Below, piece by piece: positions 53,186 to 63,712 of a stretch of DNA of 64,000 bases. Positions within the stretch are counted from its first letter, which is position 1; each line of letters begins with the position of its first letter. The DNA comes from Rhabditoides inermis (taxonomy: Eukaryota; Nematoda; Chromadorea; Rhabditida; Rhabditidae), in the NCBI GenBank assembly GCA_963966185.1, contig CAWZYM010000280.1, positions 707,501 through 771,500 on the forward strand, read 5' to 3'. The translations under genes were made by a program, and so were the position numbers. The notes below the pieces were generated by a model. The model ran no database searches, had not been told where the DNA came from, and saw only the letters and a program-made list of their open reading frames with translations.

Positions 53186-53620
53186 ATGATAAAATTACAA
53201 GTATTCCGACTGTTCATTGTACAGATTGGGTAGGAGGGTAGAGGATAAGATGAGAAAGAGAGGGGAGAGAGAGAGAGAGAGAGAGAAACTATAGGAACTT
53301 CTCGGCTCGTTTTTTACACATTCCGTTAATCTTGAACGTGTACTAGGAAAATATTCGTGAGCGTGTATTATGAAACGATGCGTGAAAGTGTGTGTATGTA
53401 TATTGGGAGATGTTGCTAGCCAAGATCAAGATACAGTATACAGTAGCACATCTCGCCCGCATCGGTCTGCAACCTCGTCATCGTTCTAGTGTATGCCTTC
53501 CTGGCTCTTCTTCTGCCTCCAGTTGGCAACTCCTGTCCCTCTTGACACCAAAGGTTTCCAGGTGATGTACCCAGTTGTATGAAGAATACAGTATGTTCGT
53601 GGTTGCCACGTGACAGAGAG

Positions 53621-53667
<47 letters not shown>

Positions 53668-53730
53668 CAGCGTTTCACGTGTGTAACAGCAGGCCAGACT
53701 TTGGCACCACTTCACTCCATCCCTTTCGCC

Positions 53731-53778
53731 ATGCGCCTCTCCCTTCTCCTTCTCCTTCTATGCATCGACGTGTGCTGG
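53731..53778 (+). CDS. Possible first exon of a secreted protein
   Basis: ATG opens MRLSLLLLLLCIDVCW, a good signal peptide, followed by GTGCGTAG, a strong donor. Without splicing the frame stops after 25 codons. No continuing exon was identified, so this may be a remnant. Confidence 0.3.
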
Positions 53779-54254
53779 TGCGTAGAAATCGGCGGCACAA
53801 TCGGCTGATGAAACTATTTAAAAAAAGTAAATATGACATTGCTAATCTTGTTAAAGTAGGTAAAACTCAACTTTTGCTGGCAAAAGAACCACGACCGCGC
53901 ACCCTCAGAAAGATCCTCAGAAAGTGCCTTTATGCATCATAAAGTGTCTTTTTGATACATAATCGAGTCTGTCCTTGCCTTAAATACAAACTATAAGAGT
54001 CCACTAGTTTCAGACACCGGCTGTATACCCTGTGGTTGTATGCTTCGCCGCTGTGTTGCGAGCCATCTACTAAGAATGCTGTTTTCCCTTACTTTTACGT
54101 AGTTTTTGTCTTCCCACTGGAGGTCATCCCACTGGAAGCTACGCACCGTGTGTAATCCCACAAATAAACAATTTATTTATTGTTAAATTTATTTATTTAT
54201 AAACAGTGATGACGTCCATCACGTAGATTATTAGACAGTGTTCTTGTACCATAA

Positions 54255-54257
54255 ATG

Positions 54258-54338
<81 letters not shown>
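54255..54338. repeat. (GA)n microsatellite
   Basis: GA tract of about 80 bp next to the end of the low-complexity secreted gene. Confidence 0.95.
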
Positions 54339-54340
<2 letters not shown>

Positions 54341-54342
<2 letters not shown>

Positions 54343-54614
54343 ACGCCAACGAGGAAGATCCCATCCTAATTTATCGAAACACACCTTATGCAACACCAGC
54401 AATCTTTCGTGTAATTTGTTTATTATCAAAGAAAAAATGATTTTTTTAGCATTCGCATGAGTATGGTTTATATTATTACCTGTTGAAAGTTGAACTCATC
54501 GTCTGTGTCCTGAAAATGCAAACTGTATTGTGTTAGAGTGAGAGAGAGGGAAAGAGGGAGAAAGGGAGAAAGAGAACAGAGAGAGAGGGAGAAAGGGAGA
54601 AAGAGAACAGAGAG

Positions 54615-54673
<59 letters not shown>

Positions 54674-57188
54674 GAGAGAGAGAAGTAGAATATCAGAGAC
54701 TTTTACTGGTATGCGTGGATTTGGAGTAAGATTGGTGATAGTAGCCTTGATGATGCGACTCGGCATAGGATTCAGCCACCGACGTTGTCGTCCCTCCGTC
54801 CTTCTGCGTATTCGTATATGTGTGCGTTTTGGTGTGCTGGCCTGTCGCCTTCGCCCACGCATCGGCGCCAGTCTGGTCTGCTTTCGCATACGTGTACACA
54901 TAGACGACGTGTCGCTTCGCCTTTCCTAGAAACGTGGTTTTTGTTCCCAGTCCCAAAATGCCTCTAAAGTCCTCACCAATTCTCCAGGAGCACAATTTGC
55001 GCGCAAGCACGTTGCATACATATATGAGATCTGCACCATGTTTAATAGTTAGAGCATCGATCACTGATCGCAACAGTACATTCCAAATTACGCTGCTTGC
55101 GCGCGAATGGTGCGGGGATATTTGAACTGGAGAAGTGGCGGGAACTTTACCAAATACATTCGAAATGTCTTGCAGAACGCATTCCCCTTCTAATATCTAT
55201 GAACCCGTACTCAGAAACACTGCTCATTTAAAGGTAGTGTACCTTCTGAATCTGGGTGTATGCGTAGATATAACATGTCATTGTTTACGATTCAATGAGT
55301 ATATTATGATAATGCAAATATACATTCTGAAACAAATTAGTTTTAAAAAATCATTTGAAAATTGGAGTGAGAAATCGTAGAATCTAATAACTTTTAATCA
55401 GCTCGAGGGTTTGACCACACTATCGGCTGTTTCATTAAAGACAGTTTATTTCCATGTGTTTATATTGTTTCTTATGTCATTCTTATTTTGGATAACATTT
55501 TAATATGTGTTTCTTTTACGAATTTGGCGGCAACAGCTGATAGAAAAGTTATCTGCTAAACGCAGTAAATTCTGTTAAAAATCATAACTCATATCGTTGC
55601 GTAAATATGCGTATCATGTTGAATTTAAATAAATTTTTGATAAATTTTAATTTCATTATTTTTCATCACAAACAACCACAAACGGCATGAAAATATTTCT
55701 AAAAGGCATTGATAATACATTTGTGATAATTTTTAATATGGGATTCAAAGGGTACACTACCTTTAATGGAGGTCGTATATGCAAATGCGAGATAAGCAAA
55801 GAAGTGACTCACTATTATGTGAACCTAGAGGCATTGTTTCGGTATGAGAGCCGTTGTACCCGGCCTCCGAATAGACGACATCGGTCCGTGTTCCGTCGTA
55901 GGCCGTATTCGCATAACCGCCACTCTGCGCGTTCTTGCCTCTCGCCTCCGAAAACGCGTTGCCGCTGTTGGAGACGTAATTGCTTTTCGACTGTCCCAAG
56001 TCGTCCTTGGTCTTCCCTAAACGCGTGGTCAGAGTTGCGTTCCTTTAGACTCTCGAATCTTGAAAACTCTGGCGCGAGCCAAAAGAGAGGGCGCTGCGCC
56101 TTCTGTAAAACACGATTTTCGATGAAAAGAAATGTGAACGGAGAGAAAACGGTCAGTTAGAAACGTCGTATCGATTATCTCAACACGCAATCAGCATTCT
56201 TTCCTCAAACTTCAATCCGATAAATAGCAAGTCTATAAAGAACGGAGAAAGGGAGGAAGAGGGGAGGAAGAAGGAAGAGGGGAATACAATGAGAGTTCTT
56301 ACCTGTGTTCCCAGTCGCCGGGACATTGCTGTCGGTTTCGTTATTGTCCGTCTTCGAATGGTCACTGTCCTGTCCGCGCTCGCTTCTCGCCTTCGAAAAC
56401 GCCTTGTCCCACAGGCCCCAGTCAGTACTCGACCGCTCCGAGTCTGACTCCGTCCTCCCTAGGCGCGTGGTGTTAGTTCCTTCCGAATACCTTCGAAATA
56501 AGCGAAACGCATTTCAAATAACTACATACTACATACTACGCTTTAAACCACTTCTAGCGACGAAGAATGTTCTCACCTGTGTCCCCAGAGCCAGACTGCG
56601 AGAAGGCGACATAGCTCACGGTTCCGTCACTTTCCGTCTTCGTATAGGCGCCAGTCCGCGCGCGATCGCCACTCGCCGATGCGCGGACGTTGCCCCTGTC
56701 CGCAACGGAAAGACTCATCGACTCCCTCGCTACTCGCGTATTCACTGAAACGAACGATGTTAGTTGATTCGTTTCTTAAATTTTTCTTCATTTATAGCAA
56801 ATGGTGTAATCTGTGATTATGAAAAAAGTTGTATTTTGATATTATTTCATCCTATTTTTGTAAATCAGGTTGTGTGCTCATGTTGAACAGTTAATATCTA
56901 CTGTTCTTAAAGGAAGAATCACTAACTATTAACTACAATCAATAATTAAAAAAAAATTCTCAGAGCTGATCCGGGATGATGACGTGTTCAGGGTGTTGCT
57001 GAAATAAATTAACTCACCATCTCTCTCTCTCTCTCTCTCGCTCTCTCTCTCTATCTCTCTCTCTCTCTCTCTCACTCTCACTCTCTCTCTCTCTCTCTCT
57101 ACCATACCTCACTATGTTCTACGTCTTCTCTGATGGCCGCGGAATCCACGAAGGCGAGAAAAGGGATGAGAAAGACAAGAGTGTGCAT
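54341..57188 (-). CDS. Secreted low-complexity protein built from related exons
   Basis: Exons seen: 57188-57108 (signal peptide MHTLVFLIPFLAFVDSAA), 56744-56577, 56479-56303, 56042-55825, 54925-54707, 54510-54482 or so, and a last exon ending at TGA 54341-54343. The protein is rich in Ser, Thr, Gly, Asp, Tyr. Exons 3, 4 and 5 share a module of TT(R/F)LG(R/K)(T/A)K followed about 25 residues later by (F/W)(S/A)(K/E)A(R/T)G, so exon duplication built the gene. Junctions 1-2 and 3-4 do not match in phase with the visible splice sites, so an exon may be missing or the gene partly decayed. A 544-bp transposon sits in the intron between exons 4 and 5. Function unknown; such sequences occur in cuticle, egg-shell or mucus-like secreted proteins. 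Confidence 0.55.
54605..54682. repeat. (GA)n tract
   Basis: GA repeat in an intron of the low-complexity gene, with related GGGAGAAAGGGAGAAAGAGA units just before it. Confidence 0.95.
55225..55768. mobile_element. Terminal-inverted-repeat DNA element (family 1, copy 1)
   Basis: Left end CATTTAAAGGTAGTGTACCT and right end, in reverse complement, CATTAAAGGTAGTGTACCCT, each followed by a GAATC word. The span is 544 bp, AT-rich, without a transposase frame, so non-autonomous. It lies in an intron of the low-complexity gene. The ends closely resemble those of the element at 62697-63374. Confidence 0.75.
57028..57100. repeat. (CT)n tract
   Basis: CT repeat next to the first exon of the low-complexity gene. 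Confidence 0.9.
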
Positions 57189-57280
57189 TCCTGCAACTGG
57201 TGTACTGTTGTACTGTTCAATTACAAGTAAACTCGCGGTCAGAAAGTGCGCAGCCCGCCTTTTTTATTCACGGTGAGAAA

Positions 57281-57284
<4 letters not shown>

Positions 57285-57326
<42 letters not shown>
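57285..57326. repeat. (GA)n microsatellite
   Basis: GA tract upstream of the low-complexity gene. Confidence 0.9.
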
Positions 57327-57327
<1 letters not shown>

Positions 57328-57415
57328 AATAAGGGTTAACTCACTTATTCTGAATATATCTTGGAGAGAAAAAAAACTGAAAAGCAAAAAAAAAATACGA
57401 AAAAAGAGATATAAA

Positions 57416-57452
57416 CGAATCGAAAAAGTGGTGAGTGATCTTTTTCGATTCG
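57416..57452. repeat. Perfect 13-bp-stem hairpin
   Basis: CGAATCGAAAAAG, an 11-base loop, then CTTTTTCGATTCG. It lies in the intergenic region between two divergent secreted-protein genes. Function unknown; it could be a small mobile-element relic. Confidence 0.7.
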
Positions 57453-58220
57453 TGTATTTTTATATCCCGGTTAACTAGGTAAACAAAATATGGCCAAACC
57501 AGACCGCCTCCTGATTACTATTACTTCAGATAACTACTATTTGACATGTTTTTGTTGATGTCGGAAAGAAGGAAGATCTCCAAATGCCTCCGTATCTATC
57601 ATGGTGTAATGGGGAAACACAAACAAGATCATGGGTTCTAGGATAAAGCGATCGGTCATTGCTGACTCCTCTCTCTCTCATCATCTCTCTCTTTCTTTCT
57701 TTCTCTCTCCCTCCTCTTCTCTCTCTCCCTCTCTCTCTCATTCTCCGTGTAGTGTACAAAATAACCTCTCGTTCTTGTTGATGTAACCAGAGGGCGGGTC
57801 AGAATAGCAATAGTCTGATCCATCATCTACTACTACAAATGTAAGCTATATAAGCAGTCCTGATTAGTTTTGACGTGTGACGTTTGATTTAACTCACTGT
57901 TTTCGCAGCGCTTTCCTTTTTCCGAGCGGTTGCAGTACAGAAAACCGTTTTCTAATATCTATTGTTTTCTATCTGCTTGCAACTTTAATACATTGCTCTG
58001 CACATCTCTTGTTCCGCCAGTTTTGCATAATTCATTCCGTCTATCTGTGACTCACCTCATAAAGTAAAGATAATATAACATTTATTGATTTGATTTACTG
58101 CCGTTATCAAGAGTACAACAACGGAGATGAAACACAAAGGGTTTAGTCTGCGTGAAGTATCTGTCGGTGGTTCCTTCTTGTCGGCATCCATTTTTGATTG
58201 ACGAGGTGTTATTCAATACA

Positions 58221-58311
58221 TATATAAAAAACTCGAAGGCTTGATGAGCTAATCGAGAATAAATAGAGAGAGGGGGGAGAGAGATTCTGTTAACTATACA
58301 CTCGTTTCAGA
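58221..58311 (+). promoter_or_regulatory. TATA box and trans-splice-like acceptor of the small secreted gene
   Basis: CATATATAAAAAAC around 58219-58232 resembles a TATA box. CTCGTTTCAG immediately before AATG (58302-58311) looks like a nematode 3' splice site at the 5' end of an mRNA, as used in spliced-leader addition. A non-coding first exon is the alternative. Confidence 0.5.
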
Positions 58312-58449
58312 ATGCGCTTCCTTGTCTGTCTATTCGCTCTCGTTGTGTTCGTCGCTTCTGTTCCCCTGCGTGGAGACTTCAATATCAATGACTTTATCCT
58401 TTTTCCGAACCTGGTGAGCTACAGGGAGAGAGAGAGAGAGGGGGGGAAA

Positions 58450-58500
<51 letters not shown>

Positions 58501-58947
58501 AGAGAGAGGGGGAAATAGAGAGAAGAAGAAACATAGTTATGGTTAGTGAAATCATTTAAGGATCACACACGAGTCGTTCCGGATCCGAACATTGGTGAGT
58601 TGTTTCTTCTTCTTTTTTTAATGTTTGAAAAACAAAACGTTTCGAATCTTTTTTCAGGGAGAAAGAAGCGAGAAGACTCGATAGTCGAAATTATTCACAA
58701 AGGTGTGAGTGCTTTTCCTATGAGTTACGATGAATCACTCAAAAGGGAATGCGTTCTTCAGGCGCTCTCAGTCTCATATTAGAACGTATACAGTTTCAAT
58801 TGTCTTCATACTTTCTTTTTGCTTTAGCACATTGCAATTGGGGAGGCGTATGGAGATGTGGCGAAGTCCGGCATCTTCTTTGAGAAACAGAGAGACGGAA
58901 CGGTGAAATCTGAGTCCCGATCGCGTTCGGGTTTCGGGGTCAGATAA
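58312..58947 (+). CDS. Small secreted protein with dibasic cleavage site
   Basis: Four exons, 58312-58413, 58561-58594, 58658-58704, 58828-58947, give 100 residues in phase. The signal peptide is MRFLVCLFALVVFVASVPL. A KKR site (GRKKREDSIVE) after about residue 46 could be cut by a proprotein convertase, releasing a C-terminal part with IAIGEAYGDVAKSGIFFEKQ and a basic SRSRSGFGVR end. There is no cysteine in the mature part. It may be a peptide precursor or a small structural secreted protein; I do not recognise the family. The first intron carries a (GA)n tract (58459-58497). Confidence 0.65.
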
Positions 58948-59001
58948 GGCTGGCACGGATGAGTGAAGTGAGTCTGATTACCTCTCTATCTCCCTCTCTC
59001 T

Positions 59002-59038
59002 CTCTCTCTGTCTGTCTCTGTCTCTCTCTCTCTCACTC

Positions 59039-59099
<61 letters not shown>

Positions 59100-59145
59100 C
59101 TCTCTCTGTCTCTCTCTGTCTCTCTCTCTCTCTCTCTCTTTCATC
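59002..59145. repeat. (CT)n tract
   Basis: Imperfect CT repeat downstream of the small secreted gene. Confidence 0.95.
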
Positions 59146-59386
59146 TACACATTTCCGGGTCTACGAAGCCATTGCATTGCTCTCACGATAACTTCCACAC
59201 TTATTTAGAGGCATTCAGAATTCAACAATTGCACAGGTTTATATATTTAGTTATTTACTTTTGAATAAAACTTGATATTTCTTTTCCTCGATTTTTAATT
59301 AGTACATTTTCATATTATATTGCATTTGTTCGTGTCAACAGTCCGGTTCAGTTAGTCGATAGTGATTTATTTTCTGTTTGTTTTAT

Positions 59387-59755
59387 GTATAGTGGGCTCG
59401 TAAATGAGTTTCACGCTTTTCATGAAATACATTAGGTTGGTTAAAGAAATATCAGATCTCGCTTGCTTATCGGCGCAATTCAAACCCGCCATCATGTTCT
59501 CACGGCCCGGATAGTTGCACAGTCGACAGCGGCGCGCGCGCAGCCGCTCCGCCGCACACGCGACGCGCGAAATTACCAGCAAGCGCTAGAGCGCGATAAT
59601 TTCTCGACTGAATTCGCTACGCGCCCATTTACTCGCGGCGCGGCCTGGGCGCGCGCCGCTCTCTCTGTGGGCGCGCTGTGCAACTATTCGAACCGTGTTC
59701 TTACCAAGCGAAAGCTTCACCACTATGCTAGTTACATAGGTGTAGTGACGTGAAG
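59387..59755. repeat. Dispersed repeat with tRNA-like sequence
   Basis: 59390-59440 (GTGGGCTCGTAAATGAGTTTC...) matches 6088-6140 with substitutions. Minus-strand 59745-59690 contains TAGCATAGTGGTGAAGC (A-box-like) and CGGTTCGAATAG (B-box-like). In between is a GC-rich block (59515-59670) full of GCGCGC. It resembles a tRNA-derived SINE or nested insertions. Confidence 0.5.
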
Positions 59756-59828
59756 TGCAAACAGGAACTGTGAACGTGAGAACAAATTTTCGCTGTTTAA
59801 GAGTTGTACTGTAAAACTATTGGTCAAC

Positions 59829-60042
59829 ATAATGTTTCTGACGAGAAATGCTGAGCTGAGTAAAAACAAAATATATGCGCTTTTGTCGAATTCAGATTTT
59901 CCATGGCAAACATCGACCGGCCATTCGAGGCAGCGCGGATCCCATCTCTCTGATTCGGTGATGTATGCTTCACGCGTTTGGTGTGAGCGTTGTGTTTGCG
60001 CAGGACTGTGGATGTCCCTCTGGTCCCATCTCTATAAAAAAT
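59829..60042 (+). repeat. Dispersed repeat, copy 1
   Basis: It begins AATGTTTCTGACGAGAAATG and recurs at 63517-63712 with substitutions and small gaps. Shared words include ATATATGCGCTTTT, CAAACATCGACCGGCCATTC and GACTGTGGATGTC. No coding frame is preserved in both copies. Probably a transposon-derived repeat. Confidence 0.8.
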
Positions 60043-60681
60043 AGTTGATAACGAAGTCGGTACCTTAGTAGAGTGTTGATATTGATTACTTTAATTGAAC
60101 TGTATTTGCTATCTATATTTCAAAGATAACGAGAGAGTCATAGTTATAGAGAAGAATCGAGGACAGACGCCGATCGAGTGCGTGGCGGTCGCGTCGCGTT
60201 AGCCATACCTGAGATCTCTATTGAATGTTCTGCGGACAATCTGTCGTGGTCGAGAAGGGAGGTGTCGATTGGCATTAGGAACGGAAGATCGAATACGGTT
60301 CGACCTGGCATAGCGCATAGACTGACCCAGTTCAACATAAAACGGGCGACTTAATGCGAGTGCAGATATCTAAACGCTTCTGTTTCTTTCATGTTACCGT
60401 AGATTGTTCCAACTGGATGGGATGCTTGGCCATCGAAATTCGTGGGCGGCTACAGTAAGCTTATATTTATGTGAGGCAAAACGCACACGCAATTTGAACA
60501 GAGTATTTGAGCATATGCTACGCAGAGTATCAATCGTTTCGGCCAAAAACCGCCGCGAAACGATAGATATGGTGCTGATCGTTGAATTTGTCAGATATAG
60601 TAGTTTGAACGGGGATATTTGTTCATCTGCCATCGCAAACTCGTACAAAAAGAGGGGTGGTGGAAAGTGGCTCACTCAACG

Positions 60682-61987
60682 ATGGCTCGTCTTCTCGTCT
60701 TCTGTTCTCTTCTCTCTATTGCGGCCGCCGCTGCGTACAATGTCCCACTCCAGGGCGAAACGTGCGACTCTAATCATCTACTAGGACGTGAGTTTACAAC
60801 TGTGAGCTGTCGAAAACAAAACATATACAACATATGAGTTATCAGATTTGCGAATCGTCCATAACTATACATATAAAAGCAGATAAAACGCTCGATCTGC
60901 TTCGCTGCGCTAAAATGGTTTGAAAATCAGATGTGCGTCACGTACCACCCTTGGTCAAAGTTTTATTACATATTGAGTGACAAAATACTTGTGACAAAAC
61001 ATCCTTGATGCGTCCACAGTCTGTCAATTCAAAAAGATTAACTTCAGAAAGAAACTTTGTCATTTTTCACACACAACCGCTCACGTTTCACTTTAGAATT
61101 AGATGACCCCACTCGTATGTAATTCAATTGCTCTCTGGCGACCGAATGCCTTGACGTAGGTTGCCTTTTCTCTCTACTAACTTCAAAAGTTCTTGCATCC
61201 GTTTCTAAGATTAACAGACCTTTTCCATACACTTTTGGGTGAAAAAATGTTCTGTCACAGTCACTCTGCCAAACTACCCTTTGCTCTTTACCGGTACTAG
61301 GATGTTTGTGGTATTTGATGATTGATACCATATGGATAAACTAGTATTATTCTTGTTATTATATATTGTATAACACACGTTAAACCAGAAAATCGGTATC
61401 GCTTGCCACAGTGTCAGAAACGCGGAGAGAGTACTAGAAACGAGAGTGCGCAGGCCGCGTCGCGGACGCAATGTCGGGACGCTGTGGTCGCTGAGTGCCC
61501 AGGGCAAACTGCTGACTGATAATCTAGTATAGGTGACGGTAAGAAGACGTGTTTCAGCGGCTATACAGGGTCTCTGTCCGTATGGCTACAGCGCAATCAC
61601 AATGCCCGGCGAGAACACAGTGGACTGCTGCAGTGAGTGGCTCATTCGATAGCGTCTCTCACATCAACACGTTCAGGCAAGGTCGTCAACTACTCGTGCT
61701 CCGGAGCCAATGTCATCGGTCGTGAGTAATACCCGCACAGTTTTTTACAAGTACCGTCATTGCACGCCGTCAAACTTTCCCACTGTTCATACGCTCACTT
61801 CACCCAACCGATATTCTTTATTTTCTCGAAACTTTTCGTTTCAGCGGCGATCGGTGGACAATGCACCCCTGGATTCGCCGCGATTCCTCTCTGGTCCTCG
61901 ACCGAGCCCTTCTGCTGTTGTGAATATCTTCAAACACATTTCATAGTAATTTTTTAATTCAACAATACTGTTGCAGCAACTGTCTGA
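60682..61987 (+). CDS. Small secreted protein with two CC-domain modules
   Basis: Five exons, 60682-60787, 61558-61632, 61677-61721, 61845-61919, 61977-61987, give 103 residues in phase. A signal peptide (MARLLVFCSLLSIAAAAA) is followed by two related modules: C-x7/8-G-PAI-x-G-x-C-P-x-G-Y-x-AI ... CC in the first (CDSNHLLGPAIQGLCPYGY, then DCC) and CSGANVIGPAIGGQCTPGF, then FCC, in the second. This matches the short nematode CC domain (four Cys ending in a CC pair). Exon borders fall at the same place in both modules, so the gene grew by internal duplication. Probably extracellular; function of the family is unknown. Confidence 0.72.
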
Positions 61988-62535
61988 AGACTCTGATGTC
62001 ATTCTACACTTCCATGATCTTCAACCAAACGTATTGGAGTGCTGTAATAATAAAATGAGCATATTGTTTAGGGAAATGAAACAAGTGGAATGTGGACATG
62101 GAACAAGAGATAAAATACACGTGGGAGAAACAAGAATTTATTTTGTAGATACTATGTAAATGTCTTTGTGGTTGTTAGGTGAAGGTGACACGATAGCGGA
62201 TGCCAATGATATCACGGTGTATGCACATTTCATATACTCGGCGCCAGAGCGATAGTTTTTGATCTACCTCGCTTGCAGTTCGAAATACGGTGTCATAATC
62301 GTCTGCCTCTCTTGTTTTTCGCGCTATTGCCGAGAGCTGATTCTCCGTCTTCCTCTGATCTACCCCACGGCGCGCAACTTATTGCGAGCATAGAACTATA
62401 CACTGCTGCCAATGCCTCTGCTGCCCACGCGCGCTCTAATCAGCCATCGATCACGTGCATTCGTATTCGACGCAATTGCAATTAGTACTATCTGAATCAA
62501 AGTGCACGGTATTACACCTTGGTAGAGGCAACCCG
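61988..62535. other. Gene-free DNA
   Basis: I see no gene or clear repeat. Frames of 60-70 codons lack motifs. Confidence 0.5.
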
Positions 62536-63430
62536 CAGCACTTAAATTTCAAAACAAACCTGCTCTTGAAAGGCTTGAAACGGCAAATATAATAGGCACT
62601 ATAATCTTGTAGCACATTTTGTTGTAAGTCACTTGTTGGAATTAAGTATTTTCTGAATACCTGAGTGAAAAAGATGAAAATATCGAAAATTATACGTATT
62701 AAAGGAATGTATCACTCTAAATTTCGTGTGTAAACTACGACTACCACGTGAAAGAACGTGAAAATACAATTACTTTTCATCAATAAACTATATGCTAAAA
62801 ATGAAGATTAGATGTAGAAAACGCCTCGCGAAGTTGTGTATTTCGTAGTGACAAGTAGCGAAATATGCCGTAGATGCACAACGCACACTTCTGAAACCAA
62901 AAAGTTGTATGTTCATATGACTATCAATGATAATCATTTGTGCAGATACTCACAATGACATATGTAACAATACATTAAATAGTGTGCGTTGTGCATACGG
63001 AATGTTCTTCGGCACATTTCGGTATTTCTCACTACGAAATACACAACTTCGCGACGCATTTTCTACAACTTATCTTCATTTATTCTGAATTCCGAAGTTG
63101 AATTAACACCGGGGTGTGAAAACATGTTGAAAACGACTCAGTTTTGTCAATTGCTGAAAATGTCTGCAAGTTGGTGAAAACTGAGCGCAAAATGTATCAA
63201 AATGCAGAAATTGGTGCCAATTGGTGCCAATTTTCAATGTTTAACAGAATTTTCATCGACATATAGGTATCTCCGACACATAGTTGCATTGACAAAAGTG
63301 CATCAGTTTCAACATTTTCACATCCCGGTGCTAACTCAACTTTGAAATTCAGAGTGTACACTCCCTTTAATGAGTATGTTTTTTTGAATTATAAACATCG
63401 TTCGAAAGAGCAGGTTTGTTTTGAAATTCA
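62536..63430. mobile_element. Outer inverted-repeat element (nest)
   Basis: ATTTCAAAACAAACCTGCTC at the left (about 62537-62556) and its reverse complement GAGCAGGTTTGTTTTGAAAT at the right (about 63410-63429) form terminal repeats of at least 20 bp. Inside lies the family-1 element 62697-63374. The same GAGCAGGTTTGTTT word borders the loop of the inverted repeat at 23.3-23.6 kb. Confidence 0.65.
62697..63374. mobile_element. Terminal-inverted-repeat DNA element (family 1, copy 2)
   Basis: Left end TATTAAAGGAATGTATCACT and right end (reverse complement) CATTAAAGGGAGTGTACACT, followed by CT(A/G)AATTT, resemble the ends of the 55-kb element. It contains a further inverted repeat: 62812-62895 against about 62983-63080, sharing ACTACGAAATACACAACTTC. 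A third pair, AAGTTGAATTAACACCGGGG near 63098 against CCCGGTGCTAACTCAACTTT near 63325, is also present. No transposase frame. Confidence 0.75.
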
Positions 63431-63516
63431 AGTCAGCCACGAAAAGATCTGAACGTACTATTGTTGAATCAGATTAAAACAAACCACCTTTAATTTTTGT
63501 ACTTTTCGACGGAGAA

Positions 63517-63712
63517 GAATGTTTCTGACGAGAAATGTGGAGCTGAGTTTAAACGAAATATATGCGCTTTTTTTTAAATAAGATTTGCCAGGGCAAACAT
63601 CGACCGGCCATTCAAGGCATCTCTCTGATTGGGTGATGTGTACGCGTGTGAGCCTGGTTGTGTTTGCCCGCGACTGTGGATGTCTGACCATTTGTATAAA
63701 ATTGTATTTGTA
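63517..63712 (+). repeat. Dispersed repeat, copy 2
   Basis: Second copy of the 59829-60042 repeat, sharing GTTTCTGACGAGAAATG, CATCGACCGGCCATTC and GACTGTGGATGTC, with several deletions relative to copy 1. Confidence 0.8.

Larger units (their letters stand above)
53186..54340. other. Mostly gene-free, with GA tracts
   Basis: (GA)n at 53264-53286 and 53617-53665 plus unique sequence. Apart from the possible signal-peptide exon at 53731 I see no coding support. Confidence 0.45.
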
